DNA from: Polaromonas sp.
GTDB taxonomy: Bacteria; Pseudomonadota; Gammaproteobacteria; Burkholderiales; Burkholderiaceae_C
NCBI RefSeq assembly: GCF_016185115.1
Contig: NZ_JACPOF010000008.1
Span: 1 to 64,000, forward strand
Direction: 5' to 3'
DNA length: 64,000 nucleotides
Below are positions 16,934 to 26,815 of this stretch, one piece after another; within the stretch, counting starts at the first letter, position 1; each line of letters begins with the position of its first letter. The notes under the pieces were generated by a model that was not told the DNA's origin, searched no databases, and saw nothing but the letters and a program-made list of their open reading frames with translations. The position numbers and the translations under genes were made by a program.

Positions 16934-19930
16934 ATGAAAACACAGCTGACTGACAGGCCTGAAGCGCGGCACCAGCGTCTGCCTTCTCCCTATCGTTCTG
17001 AAGAAGACATCACTACCGCGCTGTTGTCCGGTCTTCAGGGCGCACTTGACTGGCCGGCCGTCATCCAGGCCGCCAAGCCCTGGGTGCTGGCGGTTCGCAG
17101 CAATCCCCCGCCCTTCTGGGCCATGGAAAGTTTGCTCAAGGAATACCCGATTGCCAGCAGCGAGGGCATGGCGCTGATGCGGCTCGCAGAAGCGCTGCTG
17201 CGTGTACCGGATGTTGAGACCGCGATTGCCCTGACCGCTGACCAGCTGGGCAGGGCTGATTTCGCAGGTGAGGCAGACAAGGCCATGGCGCGCCTGTCGT
17301 CGAGTGCGATCGCCCTGTCAAAAAACTTTCTGCCGCACTCTGGGCCCACAGGCACTGCGGAGTCAGGCCTTCTTGGCAGGCTGGGCGCACGCACAGTCGT
17401 GGCGGCCACAGTACGCGCCGTCCAGCTGCTGGGACGTCAATTCGTGCTGGGTCAGACGATTGCCGAGGCCATGGACGAGGCGCGGGCCGCCCGGCAAAAA
17501 ACAGCCGGGCTGCGCTTCAGTTACGACATGCTCGGTGAGGGTGCGCGCACGCAGGCAGATGCCATGAAATACCTGGCGAGCTACCAGCATGCCATGGTGT
17601 CCATCGCAGCATCTGCAAACCCGAGTGGTGTCACTGAAAGCAACGACGGCATTTCCATCAAGCTCAGCGCACTTCACCCGCGTTATGAAGATGCACAGCA
17701 TGAGCGCGTGATGGCCGAACTGGTGCCCCGCGTCTGGGGCCTGTGTGAGGTGGCTGCGTCCGCCAACATCAGCCTGACGATTGATGCGGAAGAGGTGGAC
17801 CGCCTCGAACTCTCGCTTGATGTGTTTGAGGCGCTCGCCGCTCTGGTGGCACGGCACCATCCAGAGTGGCGGGGTTTTGGCATGGCGCTACAGGCCTACC
17901 AGACCCGTTCGCTGGACCTTGTACATCACGTCATTGCCATTGCACGCAAATACCACCTGCGCCTGATGTGCCGCCTGGTCAAGGGCGCCTACTGGGATTC
18001 TGAAATCAAGCGGGCGCAGGAGATGGGGCTGCCGCATTACCCGGTTTTCACCCACAAGCACCACACCGATGTCTCATACCTGGCTTGCGCCAAAGCCCTG
18101 CTCGATGCGCCCGATGCCATCTACCCGCAGTTTGCCGGCCACAACGCCGGCACGATTGCCGCCATTGTTCAACTGGCCGGCAACACTGGCGGTGCGTTTG
18201 AACTGCAGCGACTGCACGGCATGGGGGAAGGTGTTTTTCGCGAAGTGCTCAGCAACCCCAACCTCCGTTGCCGTGTTTACGCACCGGTCGGATCGCACCG
18301 TGAGCTGCTGGCCTACCTGGTGCGGCGCCTGCTTGAAAACGGTGCCAACTCCTCGTTTGTGCACCAGCTCGCCGACGAGTCGGTAGGCATGGATGATCTG
18401 CTGGTCTCACCGCTGAGGCTTGACCTGGCGCGGCCATTTCCCCTGCCGCCTGAGCTGTACGGTATCGGCAGAAAAAACAGCAGGGGTCTGGACCTGACGG
18501 TCGGCAGTATGCGTTCACCGCTGCTTGATGCTTTTGCGCATGTTGAGGTGCCCCATGTGCCTGTCTTCGATGTCAGCCTGGTTGCAGAAGCGCTGAAAGC
18601 CGCGGCAGATGCGCAACGCGCATGGGCCAGGGTACCGACAGGCGAGCGTGCAGGCACATTGAGAAAAGCCGCTGACGCACTGGAAGAGCAGATGCCGCGG
18701 TTCTGTGCGCTGCTGGTCAGCGAGGCATTTAAAACCTGGGGTGACGCGGTTTCCGAAGTGCGCGAGGCGGTGGATTTCTTGCGCTATTACGCGAGTGAGG
18801 CCGAGCGCATCATGCAGCCGCTTGCCATGCCGGGGCCTACCGGCGAAACCAACGAATTGCGCTTTAGGCCGCGCGGCGTGTGGGCGTGCATCAGCCCCTG
18901 GAATTTCCCGCTGGCGATTTTTACCGGGCAGGCCGCGGCGGCGCTGGTCACAGGTAACTCTGTACTGGCCAAACCCGCCGAGCAGACGCCGGGTGTGGCA
19001 TTTGAGGCAGTGAAGCTGCTGCACCAGGCAGGCATTCCTGCAAGCGTCCTTCAACTGCTGCACGGGCCCGGCGAAACAGTGGGTGCGGCGCTGGTGGCCT
19101 CGGCCGGCGTTGCGGGCGTCGTGTTTACCGGCTCGACGAACGTGGCACAGATCATCAACCGCGCGCTTGCAGCAAAAGACGGCCCCATCACCCCGCTGAT
19201 CGCAGAGACCGGCGGCATCAATGCCATGCTGGTCGATTCAAGCGCCTTGCCCGAGCAGGTTGTTGACGCCGTGCTTCAAAGCGCTTTTCGTTCCGCAGGC
19301 CAGCGCTGCTCGGCGCTGCGCCTGCTGTGTGTTCATGACAGCATGGCAGACCGCATCGTGAAGATGATCAGGGGTGCTGTGTGCGAGCTTGTGTCGGGTG
19401 AGCCGGCCAATCTGAAAACTGATGTGGGCCCGCTGATCGATCGCGAGGCTTATGAAGGCGTCATCAGGCATGTGCGAGACCTGGGTTCGCAGGTCGATGC
19501 GGTCACCACTGAATCTGGCACTCTGAATCTGCTCGCACCCTGCGTTCTCGAAGTTGCGAAGCTCTCGGGCGTGAAGCAGGAAATTTTTGGCCCCGTATTG
19601 CAGATTGTGCGCTGGGGCAGCGGTGAACTGAAAACCGCAGAGGCCACTATCGATGCCATCAATGCGCTGGGCTACGGCCTGACCCTGGGCCTGCAGACCC
19701 GCATCGACTCGCGTGCGTACGCGCTGGTACGCAGGGCCCATGTCGGCAACGTCTATATCAACCGCAACATGACGGGCGCTGTTGTGGGTGTCCAGCCCTT
19801 TGGCGGTGAAGGGTTGAGCGGCACCGGCCCCAAGGCTGGCGGGCCGCATTACCTGTACCGCTTTTGCAGCGAACAGACAGTAACAGTCAACACCGCTGCC
19901 GCGGGCGGCAATGTCCAGCTTATGGCATGA
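16934..19930 (+). CDS. putA: Bifunctional proline dehydrogenase / L-glutamate gamma-semialdehyde dehydrogenase PutA
   Basis: A 998-residue minimal PutA that oxidises proline to glutamate by two active sites with substrate channelling. The FAD-binding PRODH barrel (about 170-470) has RLVKGAYWDSEIK, FAGHNAGTI and VGSHRELLAYLVRRLLENG. The ALDH half (about 530-990) has ISPWNFPLAIFTGQ, VFTGSTNVAQ, AETGGINAM and the catalytic-Cys motif SAGQRCSALR. There is no N-terminal ribbon-helix-helix DNA-binding domain, so it is not a trifunctional autoregulator. This fits the presence of the divergent Lrp-type regulator. Confidence 0.97.
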   Translation: MKTQLTDRPEARHQRLPSPYRSEEDITTALLSGLQGALDWPAVIQAAKPWVLAVRSNPPPFWAMESLLKEYPIASSEGMALMRLAEALLRVPDVETAIALTADQLGRADFAGEADKAMARLSSSAIALSKNFLPHSGPTGTAESGLLGRLGARTVVAATVRAVQLLGRQFVLGQTIAEAMDEARAARQKTAGLRFSYDMLGEGARTQADAMKYLASYQHAMVSIAASANPSGVTESNDGISIKLSALHPRYEDAQHERVMAELVPRVWGLCEVAASANISLTIDAEEVDRLELSLDVFEALAALVARHHPEWRGFGMALQAYQTRSLDLVHHVIAIARKYHLRLMCRLVKGAYWDSEIKRAQEMGLPHYPVFTHKHHTDVSYLACAKALLDAPDAIYPQFAGHNAGTIAAIVQLAGNTGGAFELQRLHGMGEGVFREVLSNPNLRCRVYAPVGSHRELLAYLVRRLLENGANSSFVHQLADESVGMDDLLVSPLRLDLARPFPLPPELYGIGRKNSRGLDLTVGSMRSPLLDAFAHVEVPHVPVFDVSLVAEALKAAADAQRAWARVPTGERAGTLRKAADALEEQMPRFCALLVSEAFKTWGDAVSEVREAVDFLRYYASEAERIMQPLAMPGPTGETNELRFRPRGVWACISPWNFPLAIFTGQAAAALVTGNSVLAKPAEQTPGVAFEAVKLLHQAGIPASVLQLLHGPGETVGAALVASAGVAGVVFTGSTNVAQIINRALAAKDGPITPLIAETGGINAMLVDSSALPEQVVDAVLQSAFRSAGQRCSALRLLCVHDSMADRIVKMIRGAVCELVSGEPANLKTDVGPLIDREAYEGVIRHVRDLGSQVDAVTTESGTLNLLAPCVLEVAKLSGVKQEIFGPVLQIVRWGSGELKTAEATIDAINALGYGLTLGLQTRIDSRAYALVRRAHVGNVYINRNMTGAVVGVQPFGGEGLSGTGPKAGGPHYLYRFCSEQTVTVNTAAAGGNVQLMA

Positions 19931-19951
19931 AACGGCAGCGAAGCGACCGGG

Positions 19952-22540
19952 TCATGCAGACAATGCGTGCATGAATGTTTCCAGTTCATCAATGGGCAGT
20001 GCCGGACAGAAGAGATGGCCCTGGTAATTCTCGCAGCCAAACCACTCCAGCCAGGCACGCTGCGCTTCCGTCTCCACGCCTTCGGCCACCACATTGAGCC
20101 CCAGGCTCTGGGCCAGGCCGATGATGGTGCGGGCAATGGCGGCATCGTTGGGGTCGGTTAGCACATCCTTGACAAAGGTGCGGTCAATTTTCAGCTGGTC
20201 CAGCGGCAGGTACTTGAGATACGACAGGGCTGAATAGCCCATGCCAAAGTCATCAATCGACAAGGTCAGGCCTGCCTTTTTGAGGTCAACCATTTTGGCT
20301 ACGGTGACCCCGACGTCGCTGGCCAGCAGGCTTTCTGTCAACTCCAGTTTCAGCCGGCTTGCCTGAATGCCGGTGTGGCTGATCAGGGACATGACCTCAT
20401 CGACAAAATCCGGATGACGGAACTGGCGGGCGCTGACGTTAACCGCAATGCTCAGTTCTGCGGTGGCCGGCGACAGTGCCCAGCGTGCCAGTTGTGCACA
20501 GGCGGTTTCCAGTACCCATTTCCCCAGCGGCATGATCAATCCGTTTTCCTCGGCCTGGGGGATGAAGGCATCAGGAAAAACGAGGCCGCGCCGGGGGTGT
20601 TTCCAGCGCACCAGTGCCTCCACGCCGAACATGCCCTTATGGCCCACCTGTGGCTGGTAGTGCAGTACAAAATCCTGCTGCCGCAGGCTTTGTCTGAGCT
20701 CCGCGGCAAGCGTGGCGTTTGCGGTGGCTGCTGCCTGCATTTCGGGGTCAAAGAAGCACAGGCCGTTGCGTCCCGCCGCCTTGGCCTGATACATCGCGAG
20801 GTCGGCCTGCTTGAGCAGGTCGCCAATGCTTTGCTCGTGTTTGCTGAAAAGCGTGATGCCAATGCTGCAGGTGCTGTGGTGCTGGTGACCGGCCAGTTCA
20901 TAGGGCTCGCTCAACGCCGCAAGAATTTTTTCTCCGACGTTGCGGGTTTGCGCCAGTGCCGAAGCCATGCTGTCACCAAGATCCTCCAGCATCACCACAA
21001 ATTCGTCGCCGCCCAGCCGCGCGACAGTGTCTTCGGGGCGTGAGCATGCGGTCAGCCGCAACCCGGCCTGGATCAGCAACAGGTCACCCCTGGAATGCCC
21101 CAGGGTGTCGTTGAGACCCTTGAAGTTGTCGAGGTCGATGAACATCAGGGCGCCAACCGTGTTGCTGTCTTCGCACTGCGACAGGGTTTTTTTCAGGCGG
21201 TCCATCAGCAGCTGGCGATTGGGCAGCTGGGTCAGTGCGTCGAAAAAAGCCAGGTGCTCGATCTTGTCTTCTGCGGCCTTGCGCTCGGTGATGTCCCGCG
21301 CAATCGACACCCAGTGCGTCAACCCGCGATTGAAATAATCCACGGGCGCAATTTCAAGTTCCATCCAGAAAAGCTCGCCGTTCTTGCGATAGTTGATGAG
21401 TTCCGCACGCACCGGTTGGGAATATTTCATTGCTGTGCGTATGCGGTTGAGTTGCGTACGTTGCGTTGCAGGGCCCTGCAGCAGGCGCGGCGTTTTGCCC
21501 AGTGCCTCTTCGCGGCTGTAGCCGGTGTGGCGCTCAAAGGCATCATTGACAAACACAATGCGCGGGCCTGGTTCGCTGGCAGGCCCGGCCTCGGTGATGA
21601 TGACGATATCGTTCAGGCGCGAGATGCTGGTTTCCAGCAGCAGCAACTGTTCCTGTGAGCGGCGCGAACTGCTGACATCACGAAAATACACTGCCACGCC
21701 CTCTTCAAATGCGTAGGTACGCAGCGCCAGCCATTTGTCTATTGATACGCAGTAGTGTTCAAACTCCCTGCCTGAACCTTCTGCCACCATTGCATTGAAC
21801 TCCTGACTGAGCAGGCCGGTGTCCTGCGCATCCAGCTCGTTCCAGAGCGTCCGGCCCAGCAACTCGTCGCTTCGCCGTTTGAAGAGGTTTTCACTTTCAC
21901 GGTTTACATAAGTGAATCGGCCGTGCGGGTCAACCGTGACAAAAGCTTCCCGGATGCTCGCCAGTGTTGTGCTCAGTCGCACGGTGATGCCCATGGCCTC
22001 GTTTTGTGCGCGTTTTTCTCCTGTAATGTCTCGCAGCACTCCGTGCATGCCAGCAATGCCGCCGGTGTTGTCGGGCAGGGACTGTCCGACCGCGCGCACC
22101 CACAGGCGCTTGCCTGAGGTGGTGTCGAGCTGAAACTCTTCGTCGAAGGCCTGGCCGGTAGTCATGCAGGTGTCCACGCGGGCTGCCATCAACGTCCGCG
22201 AATCATCCGCGAAGAAGTCCAGCATGTCGCACAGGCGCATCTGATGGGTAGCGCCGTCTTCAACGGGAGTGTCCATGCCGAGCAGCTCTGCAAGCGTGGC
22301 GCTGGCTGTCACATGTGCGGCGCCCGCTTCAAGTGTCCACACACCGGAGCTGCTGGTGCGCTCAAGAAGACGTTGCAGTGCGGGGGGGAATGGCTCTTTT
22401 GCCGATGGACTTGCCATATTGCGAAATGCTGGACGTGGAAGATGGCGACGCCCCTGGTCTGGTTTCCAGCCATATGGGACTCCGCAGCCTGGGATTGAGC
22501 TTAAGCGGGCGCCATCGCATGAATCCGCATGTTCGGCCAT
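19952..22540 (-). CDS. PAS-domain diguanylate cyclase/phosphodiesterase (GGDEF-EAL)
   Basis: An 862-residue c-di-GMP enzyme with no obvious membrane segment. Three PAS-like modules occupy about 55-420 (for example NDAFERHTGYSREEALGKTP). The GGDEF domain has an intact RLGGDEFVVM site, and the EAL domain has GVEALVRW, DDFGMGYSALSYL and KIDRTFVKD, so both activities could be present. The start is uncertain: ATG codons at 22540 and 22417 are both possible. It converges with putA. The exopolysaccharide operon begins 580 bases beyond its 5' end, so local c-di-GMP control of that operon is plausible but unproven. Confidence 0.93.
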   Translation of the reverse strand: MAEHADSCDGARLSSIPGCGVPYGWKPDQGRRHLPRPAFRNMASPSAKEPFPPALQRLLERTSSSGVWTLEAGAAHVTASATLAELLGMDTPVEDGATHQMRLCDMLDFFADDSRTLMAARVDTCMTTGQAFDEEFQLDTTSGKRLWVRAVGQSLPDNTGGIAGMHGVLRDITGEKRAQNEAMGITVRLSTTLASIREAFVTVDPHGRFTYVNRESENLFKRRSDELLGRTLWNELDAQDTGLLSQEFNAMVAEGSGREFEHYCVSIDKWLALRTYAFEEGVAVYFRDVSSSRRSQEQLLLLETSISRLNDIVIITEAGPASEPGPRIVFVNDAFERHTGYSREEALGKTPRLLQGPATQRTQLNRIRTAMKYSQPVRAELINYRKNGELFWMELEIAPVDYFNRGLTHWVSIARDITERKAAEDKIEHLAFFDALTQLPNRQLLMDRLKKTLSQCEDSNTVGALMFIDLDNFKGLNDTLGHSRGDLLLIQAGLRLTACSRPEDTVARLGGDEFVVMLEDLGDSMASALAQTRNVGEKILAALSEPYELAGHQHHSTCSIGITLFSKHEQSIGDLLKQADLAMYQAKAAGRNGLCFFDPEMQAAATANATLAAELRQSLRQQDFVLHYQPQVGHKGMFGVEALVRWKHPRRGLVFPDAFIPQAEENGLIMPLGKWVLETACAQLARWALSPATAELSIAVNVSARQFRHPDFVDEVMSLISHTGIQASRLKLELTESLLASDVGVTVAKMVDLKKAGLTLSIDDFGMGYSALSYLKYLPLDQLKIDRTFVKDVLTDPNDAAIARTIIGLAQSLGLNVVAEGVETEAQRAWLEWFGCENYQGHLFCPALPIDELETFMHALSA

Positions 22541-22689
22541 GTCCTACATGACACATGGCAATTGGCCCCGGAGTTGGAAGTTTTTCCTAACGCTAAATCT
22601 GTCATCAACCCTGAGCCAGACAGTCGAGATGCGAAAAGCACGAGCTGGCGAGATGGATAACCGACCCACCCCAAGCTATGTGAGGATGC

Positions 22690-23022
22690 ATGAACAAACT
22701 ACTTGAAACCCTTGAGGGATGCGATGACATTGACACACTGCATCCGGCCCTGCACTCGCTATGTTCACGTTTCGGCTCGATTGCGCGTCTTGACATATTG
22801 CCCGCCAGCCATCTGGGCAAGCGCCAGGCACTGTGTTTTCTCCGGATGGATACCGAGGAACAGGAAGAAAAAATAGTTCAGGAACTGGGTGTCGGGCGTT
22901 TCGGCGGTGACCTGATTCTTGTTGTTGATCTCCTGCCGCTTGAAGCAGCCAATGCAGAGCAGATGTTTTCAGGAAGTTCAACATCCCGCTGGGGCGACGA
23001 GCGCCGGCGAACAGCAATGTAG
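22690..23022 (+). CDS. Small conserved-type hypothetical protein (110 aa)
   Basis: Not assigned to a family with confidence. It is a soluble, acidic 110-residue protein. The alternation of strand RFGSIARLDILPAS, strand RQALCFLRM, helix TEEQEEKIVQELG and strand GDLILVVDLLP resembles a small ferredoxin-like (RRM-type) alpha/beta fold. The start has GAGG upstream and codon usage matches true genes nearby. It precedes the exopolysaccharide operon by 100 bases on the same strand and might be its first gene, but the link is only positional. Confidence 0.65.
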   Translation: MNKLLETLEGCDDIDTLHPALHSLCSRFGSIARLDILPASHLGKRQALCFLRMDTEEQEEKIVQELGVGRFGGDLILVVDLLPLEAANAEQMFSGSSTSRWGDERRRTAM

Positions 23023-23122
23023 TTTTTTGCTTGACCCCGGAAAACCGGGGCAAGGTTGATTTCCGGTCATCCAATGACTCTTTCACGACGTCTGTCGTGC
23101 GGCTTCCCTATCACCCCCACTC

Positions 23123-24247
23123 ATGAACAACATACTCCTTGTGTCCGGCACCCGGCCGGAAATCATCAAACTGGCCCCTGTCTATCACGCTCTCAAAACG
23201 GCTGGCTGGGCAGATGTCCAGTGGCTTCACACCGGCCAGCACGACGACATGGCAACGCAGATCCTGGACTGCTTTGACATCTCTCCGGACATCACGCTGG
23301 AGCGCGGCGGCAGCAGCCTGCTGGATTTCAGTACGGCTTGCCGGCAACAGCTGGACGCCGTGATGACTTCGCGGAAATGGTCGCTGGTGCTGGTGCAGGG
23401 TGATACGGAAAGCGCATTTCAGGGCGCGCTGGCTGCGTTCTATCATCGCGTGCCCTTGGCGCACGTCGAGGCAGGGCTTCGCACCGGTAATCTTGACCGG
23501 CCTTTTCCAGAGGAAGGGCTGAGGCAAATGATCAGCCGGATCACGCGATTCCATTTCCCGCCCACGGAACGGGCCCGGGTCGCATTGCAAACGGAAGGCA
23601 TTGCGGATGAACACATTTACCTGACCGGCAACACCGTCATTGATGCCCAGCACTGGACCTGTGAGCGCCTGGGTGTCAAGCGCCGGATTGACGGTCAGGG
23701 CCATCTTCTGGTCACCGTCCACCGGCGCGAAAACTGGGGCCGTGACGTGGATGAAATCTGTCATGCGATTGCAGACATTGCACGGAAGCAACCCACGCTT
23801 CAAATTCTTTTTCCGGTCCACCTGAATCCCGTGGTTCAGGGGCCTGTACATGCCGTGCTTGGCAACATCGCCAACGTTCGCCTGACGGCGCCGCTTGACT
23901 ACACACAGATGCAACAGGCGCTGGCTGATGCCTGGCTGGTACTGACAGACTCTGGTGGACTGCAGGAAGAGGCGCCTACCTTCGGCGTGCCGGTACTGGT
24001 TCTGCGTGAAGAAACCGAGCGCCCGGAAGCCGTCGAAGCCGGGTGTGCCCTGCTGATAGGCGCAACACGCTCCGCCATCGTCAATGAGGTCGGGCGACTT
24101 ACAAATGATCACGCCGCCTGGGAAAAGATGTCCCGGGCCGGCAATCCTTTCGGTGATGGCAAGGCATCGCAGCGCATCGTTGGTGTGCTGGCCGGCTATC
24201 TTGGCATCACCCGTGAAGCAGAGCCGGCCCTCGCGGTACCGGTCTGA
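23123..24247 (+). CDS. wecB: UDP-N-acetylglucosamine 2-epimerase (non-hydrolysing)
   Basis: A 374-residue GT-B-fold epimerase that interconverts UDP-GlcNAc and UDP-ManNAc. Signatures: SGTRPEIIKLAPV (8-20), TGQHDDM, LVQGDTESAFQGALAAFYHRVPLAHVEAGLRTG and PFPEE, then TVHRRENWG and DSGGLQEEAP. The usual PFPEExNR appears as PFPEEGLRQ, so the Asn is replaced by Leu. It is the first enzyme of a tight plus-strand operon and would supply UDP-ManNAc for the polymer made by the downstream glycosyltransferase. Confidence 0.93.
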   Translation: MNNILLVSGTRPEIIKLAPVYHALKTAGWADVQWLHTGQHDDMATQILDCFDISPDITLERGGSSLLDFSTACRQQLDAVMTSRKWSLVLVQGDTESAFQGALAAFYHRVPLAHVEAGLRTGNLDRPFPEEGLRQMISRITRFHFPPTERARVALQTEGIADEHIYLTGNTVIDAQHWTCERLGVKRRIDGQGHLLVTVHRRENWGRDVDEICHAIADIARKQPTLQILFPVHLNPVVQGPVHAVLGNIANVRLTAPLDYTQMQQALADAWLVLTDSGGLQEEAPTFGVPVLVLREETERPEAVEAGCALLIGATRSAIVNEVGRLTNDHAAWEKMSRAGNPFGDGKASQRIVGVLAGYLGITREAEPALAVPV

Positions 24248-24272
24248 CGTCGGCAACCAGAAGGCGGGACGC

Positions 24273-25778
24273 ATGAAATTCGATCTGCAAACACGACAAC
24301 AGGGGCAGGATCCATCCTGCACCCGGCTATTGCCCCGCAGGGCGGCAGCCCGGCTCATGGCGCAACTGGGAAGCATCGCATCCCTGCCGATGATGCTGGC
24401 ATTCTGGGCGGCAAGCGCCTTGCCGGCACTGGCCCAGCCTGCCCGCATCGGTGATCCGAACGATCCGCTTGCGCCTGTCATGCCGGTCTCTCTGGTGCCC
24501 ACCTTCAAGGACTATCCGGTTGCGGCGGTAATGGCCTCCCTGCTTTGCCTGGTGGTGGTCATCATGGCCTTGTACGGCATCAGGCATTTCATGTTCACCA
24601 TGAATCGCCTGACCGGGGTCCAGCGCCACCCCTATATCGATATTTCCGTCGCCAGCTGGCCCATGATTACAGTGTTCATCGCGGCGCATAACGAGGAAAA
24701 GGTTGTTGCAGGCTGTATTGAAGCTTTATTGAATACAGACTATCCGGCGGACCGCCTGAAGATCATCCCCGTCAATGACCGTTCGACAGACCGTACGGCA
24801 CAGATCATCGATGGCTATGTGAGCAGATTTCCTTCGCGTATCTCGCCTTTTCACCGAAAGGACGGCAAGGCTGGAAAATCTGCAGCGCTCAAGGATGCCC
24901 TGCAATTTGCCGAGGGCGACATCGCCATCATCTTTGATGCCGACTACGTTCCGGGTCGCGGCCTGCTCAAGCAATTGGTCGCTCCGTTTTTTGACCCCGA
25001 AGTGGGCTCCGTCATGGGCCGGGTTGTACCTGTCAACAGCGGCGCCAATCTGCTCACACGCATGCTTGATCTTGAACGTTCTGCGGGTTACCAGGTTGAC
25101 CAGCAGGCGCGCATGAACATGAACCTCATGCCGCAGTACGGCGGCACGGTCGGCGGTGTGCGCCTGTCCGCTGTTGAGGCCGTGGGCGGCTGGCATGACG
25201 ATACGCTGGCCGAAGACACCGACATCACCTTCAGGCTCATGTTCAATGGCTGGAAAACGGTCTATACCAACCGTTCCGAGTGCTATGAGGAGGTGCCCGA
25301 AGAATGGAGCGTGCGCATCAAGCAGGTGACGCGCTGGGCCAAGGGGCATAACCAGGTGATGGCGCGTTACCTCTGGAAGTTCGCGACCAGCCCATACCTC
25401 ACGCTCGGTCAGCGGGTTGACGGATTGCTGCTGCTGTTTGTTTTTGTGATTCCGCTTGTCATGCTGCTCGGATGGGGCCTGGCCCTGGGGCTTTATTTCC
25501 TGAACGCGGGTTCTCTGTTGTCGCAGGTCATCCCTATTTTTGCATTGATGGTTTATGGCACGCTGGGCAACTTCGCCGCCTTTTTCGAGATTGTGGTGGC
25601 CGTGCTGATTGACGGAAACCGCAAGCGCCTGCGTCTGCTGCCGTTCAACCTTTTGGGCTTTTTTGTCAGCCTGTTCGCCATTTCCGGTGCGGTCTGGAGC
25701 CTTGTGCTTGACGGCCTTCTCAAGCGCGAGATGGTCTGGGACAAGACGATTCGTTATCGCGAAGGAGAAGTCAAATGA
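24273..25778 (+). CDS. Processive family 2 glycosyltransferase, inner-membrane polysaccharide synthase-like
   Basis: A 501-residue GT2 enzyme. N-terminal hydrophobic stretch about 35-54 ending ALAQP, membrane segment about 82-103, then the GT-A domain: FIAAHNEEKVV, VNDRSTDRT, the metal site FDADYVPG (Asp222/Asp224), LAEDTD (Asp315 region) and the QVTRW (351-355) Q-x-x-R-W motif of processive synthases such as cellulose and poly-GlcNAc synthases. At least three C-terminal membrane helices follow. There is no PilZ domain. The frame is open upstream, but ATG 24273 with GGCGGGA ahead fits the junction after the epimerase. The exact polymer is unknown. Confidence 0.9.
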   Translation: MKFDLQTRQQGQDPSCTRLLPRRAAARLMAQLGSIASLPMMLAFWAASALPALAQPARIGDPNDPLAPVMPVSLVPTFKDYPVAAVMASLLCLVVVIMALYGIRHFMFTMNRLTGVQRHPYIDISVASWPMITVFIAAHNEEKVVAGCIEALLNTDYPADRLKIIPVNDRSTDRTAQIIDGYVSRFPSRISPFHRKDGKAGKSAALKDALQFAEGDIAIIFDADYVPGRGLLKQLVAPFFDPEVGSVMGRVVPVNSGANLLTRMLDLERSAGYQVDQQARMNMNLMPQYGGTVGGVRLSAVEAVGGWHDDTLAEDTDITFRLMFNGWKTVYTNRSECYEEVPEEWSVRIKQVTRWAKGHNQVMARYLWKFATSPYLTLGQRVDGLLLLFVFVIPLVMLLGWGLALGLYFLNAGSLLSQVIPIFALMVYGTLGNFAAFFEIVVAVLIDGNRKRLRLLPFNLLGFFVSLFAISGAVWSLVLDGLLKREMVWDKTIRYREGEVK

Positions 25779-26815
25779 TGACGCCCGGCTACCTCACATA
25801 TTTTACTTTTGCCCTGATCTGCCTGCTGTTGCTGACGCTGCCTTTTGTGCCGGCGTTCAAGGAGTGGCTGTACCCGACCGACTCTGGCGCACTCCCGATC
25901 TCCGCCGCGTACACCAGTGACATTGACCACTTTGCCCGCCGCCTCGACGCCGATGCGCGGGCCAGGCTGGGCACCGGATCGCCGACCGGCTTCGAGGACT
26001 TTGAACTGATGGCTCACCCGGCCGGCGTCGCGGACCTTCGTGACGCGCGCAAACGCATGATTTCTCCGGACATTCAGAGTGTGGAAGCCCTTCATTCTGC
26101 GCAGCCGCTGTATGTGAACGGAAGCATTCATGCCGGAGCGGGCTCTGTCTTTTCGGCCCTCTATGCCACCGGCAGTGTTGCACTTGGCGCGCAGAGCGAG
26201 ATCAGGGATTGGGGACACGCTGACGGCGTGCTTGTTCTCAACAACAACAGCGTGGCCATGCGGCGCATTTCGGCGGGGATGGCGGTCGAGCTGGGTAATG
26301 AAACATGGTTTGAACGTGTGCAGGCGCCCGTCGTGCATTTCGGATCAGGCAGGAGTCCTGCTGCTTCGTACAGTCAGGAAGAACTTGAAGAATCCGGGTA
26401 TGGCGATCTGCCCGATGCGGTGATGCAGACACCGCTGCTTTACATCGTCCGGGGAAATTGCTCTTTGCCGCCCACGCGGATTTACAGAGGCTCTCTGGTG
26501 GTGACCGGCTTTCTCATCATCGGGCCGGGCACGACGGTGATTGGCGATGTCAAGGCGCGCGAAGGTATCAGCATTGCGAGGGGTGCCCAGGTGCTGGGTG
26601 CCGTGACGTGTGAAAAGCGTGTGTACATGTTCAACGACTCCTCGGTGTCCGGCCCCCTTGTGTCGGAAACCGACATTCTCATCGGCGCCAACGCGGTGAT
26701 TGGCCGCCCCGATGCGCCCACCACCATCAGCGCGCGAAACATCATTGTGGAAGATGGTGTTGTGGCGCATGGTGCGGTCTGGGCGCACGAGATCGGAATG
26801 GTCAAGGCCGCATGA
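25775..26815 (+). CDS. Membrane-anchored bactofilin-like (polymer-forming) protein
   Basis: A 346-residue protein with one N-terminal membrane helix (about 7-28). Later come short-period, valine/isoleucine-rich beta strands with Gly turns, for example SLVVTGFLIIGPGTTVIGDV, ISIARGAQVLGAVTC and ILIGANAVIGRP, the pattern of the right-handed beta-helix of bactofilins. It overlaps the synthase gene by 4 bases (ATGATG) and so is translationally coupled to it. A role as scaffold for the synthase is inferred. Acyltransferase-type left-handed helix is an alternative, but its hexapeptide rhythm is poor. Confidence 0.72.
   Translation: MMTPGYLTYFTFALICLLLLTLPFVPAFKEWLYPTDSGALPISAAYTSDIDHFARRLDADARARLGTGSPTGFEDFELMAHPAGVADLRDARKRMISPDIQSVEALHSAQPLYVNGSIHAGAGSVFSALYATGSVALGAQSEIRDWGHADGVLVLNNNSVAMRRISAGMAVELGNETWFERVQAPVVHFGSGRSPAASYSQEELEESGYGDLPDAVMQTPLLYIVRGNCSLPPTRIYRGSLVVTGFLIIGPGTTVIGDVKAREGISIARGAQVLGAVTCEKRVYMFNDSSVSGPLVSETDILIGANAVIGRPDAPTTISARNIIVEDGVVAHGAVWAHEIGMVKAA

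Noticed and set aside
22676..24508. Long minus-strand open frames over the epimerase gene
   Set aside because: They are shadows of the epimerase and GT2 genes, whose motifs are complete on the plus strand.
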